Shown here: positions 19,507 to 28,478 of the stretch, piece by piece
Layout of the letters: every line of letters begins with the position of its first letter
Position numbering within the stretch: position 1 is the first letter of the stretch
Assembly (NCBI RefSeq): GCF_002953735.1
Contig: NZ_CP025536.1
Span: 502,001 to 566,000, forward strand
Reading direction: 5' to 3'
Origin: Streptococcus pluranimalium
Lineage (GTDB): Bacteria; Bacillota; Bacilli; Lactobacillales; Streptococcaceae
DNA: 64,000 nucleotides
Translations under genes and position numbers: made by a program
The notes under the pieces: generated by a model
Database searches by the model: none
What the model was told of the DNA's origin: nothing
The model's input: only the letters and a program-made list of their open reading frames with translations

Positions 19507-19540
19507 ATGAAATCTCAATCGCACGTATTGGGATTTTTTA
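19507..19540 (+). terminator. Intrinsic terminator of the sugar operon
   Basis: AAATCTCAAT-cgcacgt-ATTGGGATTT, a 10-bp stem with one mismatch followed by a T-run. Confidence 0.8.
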
Positions 19541-19574
19541 ATTATTCTATATTTTCCCTAAAATAAATGCTAGA

Positions 19575-19606
19575 CGTTTGCAAACGCTTACCTAAAGTAA
19601 TACAAT
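19575..19606 (+). promoter_or_regulatory. gabD promoter with an operator over its -35
   Basis: TTGCAA (19578-19583), a 17-nt spacer and TACAAT (19601-19606) form the promoter. The perfect palindrome CGTTTGCAAACG (19575-19586) covers the -35, and TTGCAAACGCTTAC fits 14 of the 15 positions of the CcpA cre consensus. Catabolite repression is the likely mode of control. Confidence 0.7.
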
Positions 19607-19635
19607 GGAACTATTAAGTATAAAAGGAGATATTT

Positions 19636-21012
19636 ATGGCTTACAAAACGATTTACCCTTATACCAATGAGGTGTTGCATGAGTATGATAATGTTTCAGA
19701 TGCAGATGTTGAAAAAGCGCTAGAAACAGGGCATCAGCTCTATAAACAATGGCGCCGTGAAGATAACTTGGAAGATCGCAAAGCACAACTTCGTAAGGTG
19801 GCAGAATTGCTCCGTCGCGATCGTGATAGATATGCTGAAGTCATGACCAAGGACATGGGGAAACTGTTTACTGAAGCGCAAGGTGAAGTGGATCTTTGTG
19901 CGGATATTGCAGACTACTATGCTGATAAGGCTGATGAGTTTTTGAAGCCAGTTCCTTTAGAGACCGATACTGGTGAGGCTTATTATCTCAAACAGTCAAC
20001 AGGTGTTATCTTAGCTGTTGAACCATGGAATTTTCCGTTCTATCAAATCATGCGCGTGTTTGCACCAAACTTTATTGGTGGGAACCCGATGGTCTTGAAA
20101 CACGCGTCAAACTGTCCTGCTTCTGCCCAAGCTTTTGAGGATTTGGTTCTCGAAGCTGGAGCGCCAGAAGGAGCTTTCAAAAATCTTTTTGTTTCCTATG
20201 ACCAAGTCAATACCATTATTGCCGATAAACGTGTTGCCGGTGTTTGCTTGACTGGTTCGGAGCGTGGTGGAGCATCCGTTGCCGAAGCTGCTGGACGACA
20301 TCTCAAGAAATCATCACTTGAGCTTGGAGGAAATGATGCCTTTATCATTCTTGAGGATGCTGATTTTGACCTCTTGAAAGAAACTATTTTCTTTGCTCGT
20401 CTCTACAATGCGGGTCAAGTATGTACCTCTTCCAAACGCTTCATCGTTGTTGGGGAAGACAATTATAAGAAATACGTGGATATGGTTGTGGAAACCTTCA
20501 AAACCGCTAAATGGGGTGACCCAATGGAAGCTGATACAACTTTGGCTCCGCTATCATCAGCTGCAGCTAAAGAAGATGTCTTGTCACAAATTAAACTCGC
20601 TGTGGATAATGGTGCAACGGTCGAATACGGTAACGAAGCTATCGATCATCCAGGTAATTTTGTCATGCCAACCGTTTTGACCAATATTACGAAAGAAAAT
20701 CCTATTTACAACCAAGAAATTTTTGGTCCAGTAGCTTCTATCTACAAAGTGGATACAGAAGAAGAAGCTATTGAATTGGCTAATGATTCTAGCTACGGAC
20801 TTGGTGGTACTGTCTTTTCAAGTAATCAAGAACATGCAGAACGTGTGGCAGCCCAAATCGAAACAGGTATGAGCTTTATCAACTCAGGTTGGGCATCTCT
20901 TCCGGAATTGCCATTTGGTGGTGTGAAAAATGCTGGTTATGGACGAGAGTTGAGTGAATTAGGCTTTGCAACCTTCTTGAATGAACACCTTATCTATACA
21001 CCTAAACGGTAG
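19636..21012 (+). CDS. gabD: NAD(P)-dependent succinate-semialdehyde dehydrogenase-type aldehyde dehydrogenase
   Basis: 458 residues of the aldehyde dehydrogenase superfamily. EPWNFPFYQ (cofactor site), LELGGNDA (general-base Glu) and NAGQVCTSSKR (catalytic Cys) are all present. The sequence resembles the streptococcal protein annotated GabD; the physiological substrate in streptococci is uncertain. It stands alone between two terminators, with its own promoter and a cre-like palindrome. Confidence 0.88.
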   Translation: MAYKTIYPYTNEVLHEYDNVSDADVEKALETGHQLYKQWRREDNLEDRKAQLRKVAELLRRDRDRYAEVMTKDMGKLFTEAQGEVDLCADIADYYADKADEFLKPVPLETDTGEAYYLKQSTGVILAVEPWNFPFYQIMRVFAPNFIGGNPMVLKHASNCPASAQAFEDLVLEAGAPEGAFKNLFVSYDQVNTIIADKRVAGVCLTGSERGGASVAEAAGRHLKKSSLELGGNDAFIILEDADFDLLKETIFFARLYNAGQVCTSSKRFIVVGEDNYKKYVDMVVETFKTAKWGDPMEADTTLAPLSSAAAKEDVLSQIKLAVDNGATVEYGNEAIDHPGNFVMPTVLTNITKENPIYNQEIFGPVASIYKVDTEEEAIELANDSSYGLGGTVFSSNQEHAERVAAQIETGMSFINSGWASLPELPFGGVKNAGYGRELSELGFATFLNEHLIYTPKR

Positions 21013-21050
21013 AAGTAAGAAGACTTTGGATAAAATAACATAAAAATCAA

Positions 21051-21104
21051 AAATGACTGAGTATCAACATCTTTTGAAAAAGTTGCGGCTCAGTCATTTT
21101 TTCT
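21051..21104. terminator. Convergent bidirectional terminator (gabD / gloA)
   Basis: AATGACTGAG and CTCAGTCATT arms separated by about 30 nt, flanked by A-runs and T-runs on both sides. Confidence 0.75.
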
Positions 21105-21129
21105 TATTTAAATTTTTTGTCTCTTACTA

Positions 21130-21522
21130 TTAATCACGTCCTTCAAAGACTGGAAGGCTGATGATTTCAATTTTGTAGCCATCTGGATCTGTGAGGAAGT
21201 AGAACATTGGTTTTTGATCTGGCAATCCTTTGATGTCAGTAATGGTGTAACCGGCTTCTTCATGTGCTTTATGAAGGTCATCAATATCTTCAACGCCAAG
21301 TGCGATGTGACCATAACCGTCACCAATTTCATAGGCACCGTGGCCGTAGTTATAAGTCAATTCAAGTTCGTACTCATAACCTTCAGCACGAAGATAAACA
21401 ATGGTAAATTCTTGCTCAGGGAAGTCTAAACGGCGGTCTTCAGTCAATGACAAAGCGTCTGCGTAGAATTTTAATGAAGCGTCTAAATCTTTAACGCGAA
21501 CACAAGTATGTAATGGTTTCAT
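21130..21522 (-). CDS. gloA: Lactoylglutathione lyase (glyoxalase I)
   Basis: 130 residues from the ATG at 21522 (minus strand), which follows AAGGAGAC; the open frame extends 30 nt further but without a better site. The VOC-fold protein begins MKPLHTCVRVKDLD and has the paired metal-ligand regions LHTCVRV and the GHIALGVED segment. It detoxifies methylglyoxal as the glutathione hemithioacetal. It precedes a convergent terminator. Confidence 0.88.
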   Translation of the reverse strand: MKPLHTCVRVKDLDASLKFYADALSLTEDRRLDFPEQEFTIVYLRAEGYEYELELTYNYGHGAYEIGDGYGHIALGVEDIDDLHKAHEEAGYTITDIKGLPDQKPMFYFLTDPDGYKIEIISLPVFEGRD

Positions 21523-21624
21523 AATAGTCTCCTTTTTGGAAATGCCAAGCATTTCTTAATTCACCCAACATTTTATCAAAAAGTCTAGTCTTTTACTAAT
21601 AATAATACTTATTTATTAGTCACC

Positions 21625-22293
21625 TTAGTTAAAGATTGAAATAACATCCTGACGATCTTTACGTTTACGAGGGTGTTTCGGATCTTCTAAACGATAGCCT
21701 AGTGACAGCATACTGGCAATCCCTTCTTTTTCGGTGTCAATAACACCATGTTGAGCCAAAATAGCATTGACTTTAGCATAAGGGAAGCCTTCAATTGGGC
21801 AAGAGTCAATTCCCAGTAAAGCAGCAGAAGTCATCATGTTACCTAAGGCGATGTAGGTTTGTTTGGCTGTCCAATCCCAGAGGCGACGCTCATCGTCTGC
21901 GATTTCCATGTCAGATTCTTGGAAGATTTGGTATTGTTTCAAGCGAGCATCTAAGGCTTCTGGATCAGAAATACCACGGCGAACTAAACTATTGTAGACA
22001 GATTGACTATCGTAACGGGCGTTTTTCTCAGCAATCAAAAGAATAAAATGGCTGGCTGTTTCTAACTGCGATTTAGCGCCCCAAGAAACAGCTTTGATGG
22101 CCTCTTTGACGGCTGTATTTTCCAAAATGATAAAACGCCATCCCTCTAATCCGATAGATGAAGGGCTCAACCAAGCAGCGTCTAAGATAGTCTCTAGGTC
22201 TTCTTGAGGAATTTTTTTATCTTGATAGACACGCATGGCAACACGTTTTTCATAAGCATTTTGCAATTGTTGACGAATGTTTTGATTATCCAT
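21625..22293 (-). CDS. Nitroreductase-family flavoprotein
   Basis: 222 residues from ATG 22293 (minus strand), preceded by AAAGGAGA. The FMN-binding KRVAMRVY and SPSSIGLEGWRFI segments are typical of NAD(P)H-dependent nitroreductases (NfsA/FrxA-like). It lies upstream of gloA on the same strand with a gap of about 100 nt; both could serve stress detoxification. The substrate is unknown. Confidence 0.88.
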   Translation of the reverse strand: MDNQNIRQQLQNAYEKRVAMRVYQDKKIPQEDLETILDAAWLSPSSIGLEGWRFIILENTAVKEAIKAVSWGAKSQLETASHFILLIAEKNARYDSQSVYNSLVRRGISDPEALDARLKQYQIFQESDMEIADDERRLWDWTAKQTYIALGNMMTSAALLGIDSCPIEGFPYAKVNAILAQHGVIDTEKEGIASMLSLGYRLEDPKHPRKRKDRQDVISIFN

Positions 22294-22419
22294 AATGTCT
22301 CCTTTTCTTTGGAGATATGATACCACTTTCTAGGCATGATGACTATGATTTACCCTTGAAAGTCTATCTTGAAACGTGATAAGATAGAGATATTTAGGAT
22401 AAGACAAACAGGAGGGATT

Positions 22420-23955
22420 ATGGACCAGCATCAAAAGGCAAGAGCGTATTTATCAGAATCAATTTTGTTTCTCATTTTTAGAGGCATTATCGTTGGCTTG
22501 ATTGCAGGATTTGTGGTCAGTAGCTTCAGGTTATTGATTCAGGTACTCTATGAAAAACTTTTGCACTTATATGAATTGGCGCATGAGCATTCTATTTATC
22601 TCATCCTTATTTTGGGCTTGTATCTTCTAATATCTCTATTTGTGGGGAAATTATTACTGTCAGAACCGCAAATTAAGGGATCTGGTATTCCTCAAATTGA
22701 AGCGGAATTGAAAGGGCTTATGCATCTAAACTGGTGGAGCGTGCTCTGGAAAAAATTCGTGGCAGGTCTTTTAACCATTTCCAGTGGGATGCTCTTAGGG
22801 CGTGAAGGTCCTAGCATTCAACTGGGTGCTATGGTTGGTAAAGGGGTCGCAACTAAGTTTAGGTTGACTTCTTTTGGTGAGAAAACCTTGATTGCCAGCG
22901 GTTCGGCAGCAGGTATTGCCGCAGCTTTTGGGGCGCCGATAGCAGGTCTCCTTTTTGTCGTTGAAGAAGTCTACCACCATTTTTCGAGAACGGTCTGGAT
23001 TACAACACTAACAGCTAGTTTGACGGCTGACCTTGTTTCAAAACACTTTTTTGGTATGGGATCTGTTCTAGAGTTTCCCTCCAATTTAGCGCCGCTCCCT
23101 CTAAATGTTTATTGGCTTTATCTGATAATGGGGTTAATTTTTGGCTTATTGGCTTTTGTCTATGAAAAAGTGGTATTGGTTGCTGGTGATTACTTTCAGA
23201 TACTTGGAAAATTTCTTCATCTCAAACCAGCCTACTTTAGCATCCTTGCGCTGATTAGTGTTATACCTTTGACCTACTTTCTCCCCATACTATCAGGTGG
23301 AGGGCATGAGGTCATCGTGACTCTCCCAGAACTCAATCTCGGTTTTTGGGTCTTGCTGAGCTGGCTCATTATCCGCTTTGTCTATTGTATGATTTCTTAT
23401 GGTAGCGGTGTTCCTGGTGGTATTTTCTTGCCAATTCTATCCTTAGGAGCCTTATCTGGTGCAGCCTTTGGAGCTTTAGCTATTCAACTTGATTTGATCG
23501 ATAGTAGTATGTTCAGTATCTTTGTCATCGCAGGGATGAGTGCTTACTTTGGCGCCGTGTCAAAAGCTCCCTTGACCGCTATTGTCTTGGTCTGCGAAAT
23601 GGTGGGAAACTTATCGCAACTGATGCCGCTCGCCTTCGTAACCTTAATTTCCTATACCGTCATGGATTTACTCAAAGGAGCTCCAATATATGAAGCCATG
23701 CTGGAAAAAATGTTTGTGGATAAGGAAGTCCAATTCTCTGAAAAACTCATGTTACTGCAGTGGCCAGTCTCAGATAAAATTGCTGGCAAGCAGGTCAGAG
23801 AGCTAGAACTCCCACAACAGATTTTGATTACCAACCAAGTGGTTAATGGCAAAAACGAAGTGGTATCCGGCTCATCGGTGCTTTATTTAGGCAATACCAT
23901 TGATATTATCATTCGGGAGTCTGATCGACATTTAGCTGAAAAATATTTACTTTAA
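22420..23955 (+). CDS. ClC-family chloride channel or antiporter with C-terminal TrkA-C domain
   Basis: 511 residues from ATG 22420, which follows AGGAGGG; the frame is open 51 nt further upstream. The ClC selectivity motifs GSGIPQIE, GREGPS (gating Glu) and GVPGGIFLP are intact in a membrane domain of about 430 residues. The soluble end (about 440-511) resembles a TrkA-C/RCK_C regulatory domain. Whether it moves Cl- or F- by channel or exchange cannot be told, although GREGP with a Glu is typical of exchangers. It starts 14 nt before the LOG gene and probably shares its mRNA. Confidence 0.9.
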   Translation: MDQHQKARAYLSESILFLIFRGIIVGLIAGFVVSSFRLLIQVLYEKLLHLYELAHEHSIYLILILGLYLLISLFVGKLLLSEPQIKGSGIPQIEAELKGLMHLNWWSVLWKKFVAGLLTISSGMLLGREGPSIQLGAMVGKGVATKFRLTSFGEKTLIASGSAAGIAAAFGAPIAGLLFVVEEVYHHFSRTVWITTLTASLTADLVSKHFFGMGSVLEFPSNLAPLPLNVYWLYLIMGLIFGLLAFVYEKVVLVAGDYFQILGKFLHLKPAYFSILALISVIPLTYFLPILSGGGHEVIVTLPELNLGFWVLLSWLIIRFVYCMISYGSGVPGGIFLPILSLGALSGAAFGALAIQLDLIDSSMFSIFVIAGMSAYFGAVSKAPLTAIVLVCEMVGNLSQLMPLAFVTLISYTVMDLLKGAPIYEAMLEKMFVDKEVQFSEKLMLLQWPVSDKIAGKQVRELELPQQILITNQVVNGKNEVVSGSSVLYLGNTIDIIIRESDRHLAEKYLL

Positions 23956-23969
23956 GTTAGGAGAATGCT

Positions 23970-24530
23970 ATGAAATTGACGATTTTTTGTGGTGCTAGTT
24001 CAGGAAAAAATCCTGTCTATGCTGAGAAAACGAAACATTTGGCGGCTTGGATGGTAGCCAACAATCACAGTCTCGTCTTTGGCGGAGGTAAGGTTGGTTT
24101 GATGGGGATTATGGCAGATAGCCTGATCGCTGCTGGCTGTGAGACAATCGGTGTCATGCCTACCTTTCTAAAAGAGCGTGAAATTGCTCATACTGGTTTA
24201 AGTCAACTGATTGTAGTAGACGATATGCCTAGCCGCAAAGCTAAAATGATGCATTTGGGTCAAGCCTTTATTGCTCTTCCTGGCGGTCCAGGAACCCTAG
24301 AAGAGATTTCAGAAGTCATTTCCTGGTCACGGATTGGACAAAATGAGAAACCCTGTGTTTTATACAATATTGATGGCTATTTTGACTATTTGAAAGCACA
24401 ATTTGACCACATGGTCCAAGAAGGCTTTCTCAGTCAAGAAGATAGAGATAAAGTCCTTTTTACAGATGATATTGATGCAATCGCCAATTTTATCAAGAAC
24501 TATCAAGCACCTCAAGTTAGAGAATATTAA
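23970..24530 (+). CDS. LOG family protein (TIGR00730)
   Basis: 186 residues. The signature PGGPGTLEEISEVISW and the earlier GGGKVGLMG and SRKAKMM segments define the LOG family, whose characterised members are nucleoside 5'-monophosphate phosphoribohydrolases. Its bacterial role is not settled. It lies 14 nt downstream of the ClC gene. Confidence 0.88.
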   Translation: MKLTIFCGASSGKNPVYAEKTKHLAAWMVANNHSLVFGGGKVGLMGIMADSLIAAGCETIGVMPTFLKEREIAHTGLSQLIVVDDMPSRKAKMMHLGQAFIALPGGPGTLEEISEVISWSRIGQNEKPCVLYNIDGYFDYLKAQFDHMVQEGFLSQEDRDKVLFTDDIDAIANFIKNYQAPQVREY

Positions 24531-24560
24531 AAACAGCTGATCTAGGTCAGCTGTTTTTAA
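24529..24560. terminator. Bidirectional terminator (LOG / pepQ)
   Basis: AAAAACAGCTGA-tctagg-TCAGCTGTTTTT, a perfect stem with A-tract and T-tract on either side, between convergent genes. Confidence 0.9.
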
Positions 24561-24577
24561 TCTTTAATTGTTGGTAT

Positions 24578-25663
24578 TTACCCTTCATAGTAAAGTAATT
24601 CTTTTGGTGTTTTAGTGAAAGTCTCAAAACCATTTTTAGTCACGTAGCCACAGTCTTCGATACGGACCCCGACTTTACCAGGAATATAGATACCAGGTTC
24701 AACAGAGAAACACATGCCTTCTTGGATTTCCATATCATTACCAGCCATGATAGACGGGAATTCATGGACATCCATGCCGATTCCGTGTCCAAGACGATGG
24801 TTGAAGTAGTCACCGTAGCCAGCTTTTTCAATCACCTTTCGAGCAGCAGCATCAACTTCGGCTGCTGTCACACCAGGTTTGATAAAGTCTTGTGCGGCTA
24901 ATTGTGCCTCTAAACAAAGCTCGTAAATATCTTTTTTGAACTGATCTGGTTGACCAACAGCAACGGTACGCGTCATATCACTGGTATAACCACCTGTTTC
25001 AACACCTAAATCAAAAAGAAGTAGCGCATCGTTTTCAATACGATTGGTTCCAGGAATCCCATGAGGGTTAGCAGCGTTATTGCCAGTGAGAACCATAGTG
25101 TCAAAGCTCATCTTGGAAATGCCTTGTTTTTTGAGTTCAAATTCAATCTGTGCAATGATATCGGTTTCGGTTTTATTGAGTGAAATATTATCAAATCCTA
25201 TTTGTACAGCCTTGTCAGCCCATTCACCAGCCACCAACATCTTGTTGATTTCATCTTGCGATTTGATTAGGCGCATGTTTTGCACCAAAGGAGTTAAGTT
25301 AACAAAGGCTCCAGTGAAGACAGTTTCTAGTCCTTTAAACTTAGTAACATTAAGATTGTCAAATTCTACTGCAACTTTAGCGAAATCAGTTTGTGGTAAG
25401 GTAGCTCTTATTTTTTCCCACGGATTTTCGGAATCTTGGTAGCCGATAACTGGAAAGTCAAGCGTATTTTCAGCGCGTGCAGCATCTAGTTCTGGTAGGA
25501 AAAGGAGAGGTTGCTTATCAGCTAGCAAAAAGAGAAACATGTAACGTTCGTGAGGGTCGCTAGCAAAACCTGTTAGGTAGTTGATAGTTACAGGATCAGA
25601 AATAACCGCAGCCGCCACATCTTGTTTGAGTAAATTTTCTAAAAGCAAATCAATTTTTGTCAT
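24578..25663 (-). CDS. pepQ: Xaa-Pro dipeptidase (prolidase-like M24 peptidase)
   Basis: 361 residues. The five metal ligands of M24 enzymes can be assigned: the two Asp in LLLFDLGVE and SDMTRTVA, His in GHGIGMDVHE, Glu in VEPGIYIP and Glu in RIEDCGYV. It cleaves X-Pro dipeptides in the cytoplasm. It is divergent from ccpA, the classic pepQ-ccpA arrangement of lactic acid bacteria and streptococci, so the two share a regulatory region. Confidence 0.94.
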   Translation of the reverse strand: MTKIDLLLENLLKQDVAAAVISDPVTINYLTGFASDPHERYMFLFLLADKQPLLFLPELDAARAENTLDFPVIGYQDSENPWEKIRATLPQTDFAKVAVEFDNLNVTKFKGLETVFTGAFVNLTPLVQNMRLIKSQDEINKMLVAGEWADKAVQIGFDNISLNKTETDIIAQIEFELKKQGISKMSFDTMVLTGNNAANPHGIPGTNRIENDALLLFDLGVETGGYTSDMTRTVAVGQPDQFKKDIYELCLEAQLAAQDFIKPGVTAAEVDAAARKVIEKAGYGDYFNHRLGHGIGMDVHEFPSIMAGNDMEIQEGMCFSVEPGIYIPGKVGVRIEDCGYVTKNGFETFTKTPKELLYYEG

Positions 25664-25774
25664 ATCATCCCTTCTTTCTGACTCTTATTTTTTCAGAAAA
25701 CACTTTAAAAATCAAGCTTTTACAGTCTTTTTCCTCAGATTATCAAATAAATTAAAGAAAAAATAGCGTTAGAC

Positions 25775-25825
25775 TTGAAAGTGTTTCCAAATCATGATAG
25801 TATAGATAATGAAAGCGTGATTTTC
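25775..25825 (+). promoter_or_regulatory. ccpA promoter with LacI/CcpA-type half-palindromes
   Basis: TTGAAA (25775-25780), a 17-nt spacer and TAGTAT (25798-25803) are a plausible promoter. GAAAGTGTTTCC (25777-25788) overlaps the -35, and ATGAAAGCGTGATTTTCA lies just downstream of the -10. Both resemble degenerate cre sites, which would give autoregulation. The match to the cre consensus is partial. Confidence 0.5.
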
Positions 25826-25858
25826 AAATAATAAAAATCAAATGAAAGGAAACGATTT

Positions 25859-26860
25859 ATGAATACAGATGATACGATTACGATTTACGATGTTGCCAGA
25901 GAAGCTGGTGTATCGATGGCGACAGTTAGTCGAGTTGTCAATGGAAACAAAAATGTTAAAGAAAATACTCGGCAGAAAGTACTAGAGGTTATTGACCGTT
26001 TAGACTACCGTCCAAATGCCGTAGCCCGTGGTCTTGCTAGCAAAAAGACAACAACAGTTGGGGTTGTTATTCCAAATATTTCAAATGCTTACTTTGCCCT
26101 CTTAGCCAAAGGGATTGATGATATCGCTGAAATGTACAAATATAACATTGTGCTGGCATCAAGTGATGAGAACGACGATAAGGAAGTCAATGTTGTTAAT
26201 ACGCTTTTTGCCAAGCAGGTTGATGGCATTATCTTTATGGGACATCGCCTAACGGATAAAATTCGTGCGGAGTTCTCACGTTCAAGGACACCAGTAGTTC
26301 TTGCAGGTACCATTGACTTAGAACATCAATTACCAAGTGTTAATATTGATTATGAAAAGGCTGTTGAAGGAGTGGTATCTGACCTAGCTAAAAATCACCA
26401 AAAAATCGCCTTTGTCTCAGGACCACTTCTTGATGACATCAATGGTAAAGTTCGTCTAGCAGGCTATAAGGATGCCCTTAATGCTAATGGTATTGATTAC
26501 ACTGAAGGGCTTGTTTTTGAGGCTAAATACCGTTACGAAGATGGTTATGAATTGGCAGAACGTGTGATTAATTCAGGTGCTACAGCTGCTTATGTTGGAG
26601 AAGATGAACTAGCTGTGGGACTCTTGAATGGACTCTTTGCGGCTGGGAAACGTGTGCCAGAAGACTTTGAAATTATGACAAGTAATGATTCTGAAATTGT
26701 CAAATACACACGTCCTAACTTATCTTCAATCAATCAACCAATTTACGATTTGGGTGCCGTTGCTATGCGTATGTTAACTAAAATCATGAACAAAGAAGAA
26801 TTAGAAGAAAAAGAAATCATTCTTAATCATGGTGTGACAAAACGTGCATCAACAAAATAA
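25859..26860 (+). CDS. ccpA: Catabolite control protein A
   Basis: 333 residues. LacI-family helix-turn-helix at the N-terminus (ITIYDVAREAGVSMATVSRV), then a sensor domain with the CcpA-type features TTVGVVIPNISNAYFA and the C-terminal KIMNKEELEEKEI segment. With HPr-Ser-P it represses or activates carbon-catabolite genes through cre sites. In this window it likely acts on the gabD promoter and perhaps nagB. AAAGGAAA precedes the ATG. Confidence 0.96.
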   Translation: MNTDDTITIYDVAREAGVSMATVSRVVNGNKNVKENTRQKVLEVIDRLDYRPNAVARGLASKKTTTVGVVIPNISNAYFALLAKGIDDIAEMYKYNIVLASSDENDDKEVNVVNTLFAKQVDGIIFMGHRLTDKIRAEFSRSRTPVVLAGTIDLEHQLPSVNIDYEKAVEGVVSDLAKNHQKIAFVSGPLLDDINGKVRLAGYKDALNANGIDYTEGLVFEAKYRYEDGYELAERVINSGATAAYVGEDELAVGLLNGLFAAGKRVPEDFEIMTSNDSEIVKYTRPNLSSINQPIYDLGAVAMRMLTKIMNKEELEEKEIILNHGVTKRASTK

Positions 26861-26951
26861 ACGAACGACATGGCTTCGTTATGGAGTCATGTTTTCTTAT
26901 TTCTTAAAATAGTGGTAAAATAAGCCAAATAATAAAAAGTGAGTAAACAAG

Positions 26952-28406
26952 ATGACAAATGAAACTCTAATGCAGTATTTTGAATGGTATCTTCCAACTG
27001 ATGGCAAGCATTGGCAACGACTTGTTAATGATATTGATACGTTAAAAGAGCTTGGTGTCAATAAGGTTTGGATGCCACCTGCTTTTAAGGGAACTGGCGT
27101 AGAGGATGTTGGTTATGGTGTTTATGATCTTTTTGATTTAGGTGAATTTGATCAAAAAGGAACCATTCCGACAAAATATGGCACTAAAGAAGACTATCTT
27201 CGGGCGACTGAGGCGCTCAATAAGGCAGGTATTATGCCCATTGCTGATGTCGTTTTAAATCATAAAGCAAATGGTGATGACAAAGAACGATTCAAGGTTT
27301 TAAAAATGAGTCAGACCAATCGTCAAGAGCCTCTTTCTGAACCTTACGATATTGAAGCTTGGACTCATTTTACCTTTCCAGGACGTCAGAAGCAGTACGA
27401 TGAGTTTGAATGGCATTGGTATCATTTTTCAGGTATGGATTATGATGCGCTTCATAATGAGACTGGTCTCTACATGGTTATGGGAGATAATAAAGGCTGG
27501 GCTGATCAGGATAGCGTCGATGAAGAGAATGGTAATTACGATTACCTCATGTTCAATGATGTCGATTTTAGGCACCCAGAAGTAGTCGCTAATCTCAAAA
27601 AATGGGTCGAATGGTTCTTAAAAACTAGCCAAGTAGGTGGTTTTCGATTAGATGCTGTTAAGCATATTGATTCTGATTTTATGGCAGAGTTTATCCGTTA
27701 TATCCGTGATCATCTCAAAGAGGACTTGTATGTCTTTGGAGAGTATTGGAAGGATGACACCGATGAAACGCTTGATTATTTAGATGATGTTGATCTGCAA
27801 TTTGATCTGGTTGATGTTGTTTTACACATGAACTTTTACCAAGCTTCTCAGGACGGTCAAGAGTTTGATTTGTCACAGATTTTGGAAGGAAGCTTGATGC
27901 AGACCCGCCCAGATTTTGCAGTGACCTTTGTGGACAATCATGACTCTCAAAGAGGGCAGTCCTTGGAGTCTACGGTGGCAGACTGGTTTAAACCACTTGC
28001 TTACAGCCTTATTATGCTGCGCCAGGAAGGAAGACCTTGTCTTTTCTATGGCGATTATTATGGTATTGAGGGGGAGTTTGCTCAAGCGTCATTCAAAGAT
28101 ATTATTGATAAACTGGCTTATTTACGACAAAACCATGTTTACGGTAATCAGGTCGATTACTTTGATCATCCTAACTGTATCGGTTGGGTCAATCAAGGTG
28201 ATGAGGCACACCCAGAACCCTTAGCAGTTGTTATGTCAAACAGCGATGCTGGTTGGAAAGACATGGAGATAGGACAGTTACACGCTGGTAGGATTTTTAG
28301 AGATTATCTCGGTCATTCTCAGGAAGAGGTTGTCTTGAATGATGCAGGCTGGGGAAGTTTTCCGGTTCAGGCAGGATCGGTTTCAGCATGGATTCCAAAA
28401 GATTAG
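26952..28406 (+). CDS. Cytoplasmic alpha-amylase (GH13)
   Basis: 484 residues without a signal peptide, so intracellular. GH13 conserved regions are visible: DVVLNHK, GFRLDAVKHI (nucleophile Asp), FGEYW (acid/base Glu) and FVDNHDS (transition-state Asp). It would cut alpha-1,4 linkages in imported maltodextrins or glycogen. The ribosome site is poor (GTGAG only). It sits 91 nt downstream of ccpA behind a short weak hairpin (about 26868-26896). Confidence 0.9.
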   Translation: MTNETLMQYFEWYLPTDGKHWQRLVNDIDTLKELGVNKVWMPPAFKGTGVEDVGYGVYDLFDLGEFDQKGTIPTKYGTKEDYLRATEALNKAGIMPIADVVLNHKANGDDKERFKVLKMSQTNRQEPLSEPYDIEAWTHFTFPGRQKQYDEFEWHWYHFSGMDYDALHNETGLYMVMGDNKGWADQDSVDEENGNYDYLMFNDVDFRHPEVVANLKKWVEWFLKTSQVGGFRLDAVKHIDSDFMAEFIRYIRDHLKEDLYVFGEYWKDDTDETLDYLDDVDLQFDLVDVVLHMNFYQASQDGQEFDLSQILEGSLMQTRPDFAVTFVDNHDSQRGQSLESTVADWFKPLAYSLIMLRQEGRPCLFYGDYYGIEGEFAQASFKDIIDKLAYLRQNHVYGNQVDYFDHPNCIGWVNQGDEAHPEPLAVVMSNSDAGWKDMEIGQLHAGRIFRDYLGHSQEEVVLNDAGWGSFPVQAGSVSAWIPKD

Positions 28407-28443
28407 TAAGGTCAGTCCTCGGACTGATTTTTTGATTTCTTAA

Positions 28444-28471
28444 TGAAAATGTCTCCTGAATACGTTATAAT
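28444..28471 (+). promoter_or_regulatory. Promoter of the glycosyltransferase pair, placed for a leaderless mRNA
   Basis: TGAAAA (28444-28449), 16 nt, TATAAT (28466-28471). The -10 ends 7 nt before the ATG at 28479, so transcription should begin at or next to the start codon. No Shine-Dalgarno is present. Confidence 0.7.
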
Positions 28472-28478
28472 AGGCTTT

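Noticed and set aside
25805..25825. A full cre site in the ccpA leader (ATGAAAGCG...)
   Set aside because: Only the left half fits the cre consensus, so it is listed only as a degenerate site.
28443..28478. Upstream ATG at 28443 as the start of the cpoA-like gene
   Set aside because: It precedes the TATAAT box and has no ribosome site; MKVLLYLE at 28479 is the conserved start.
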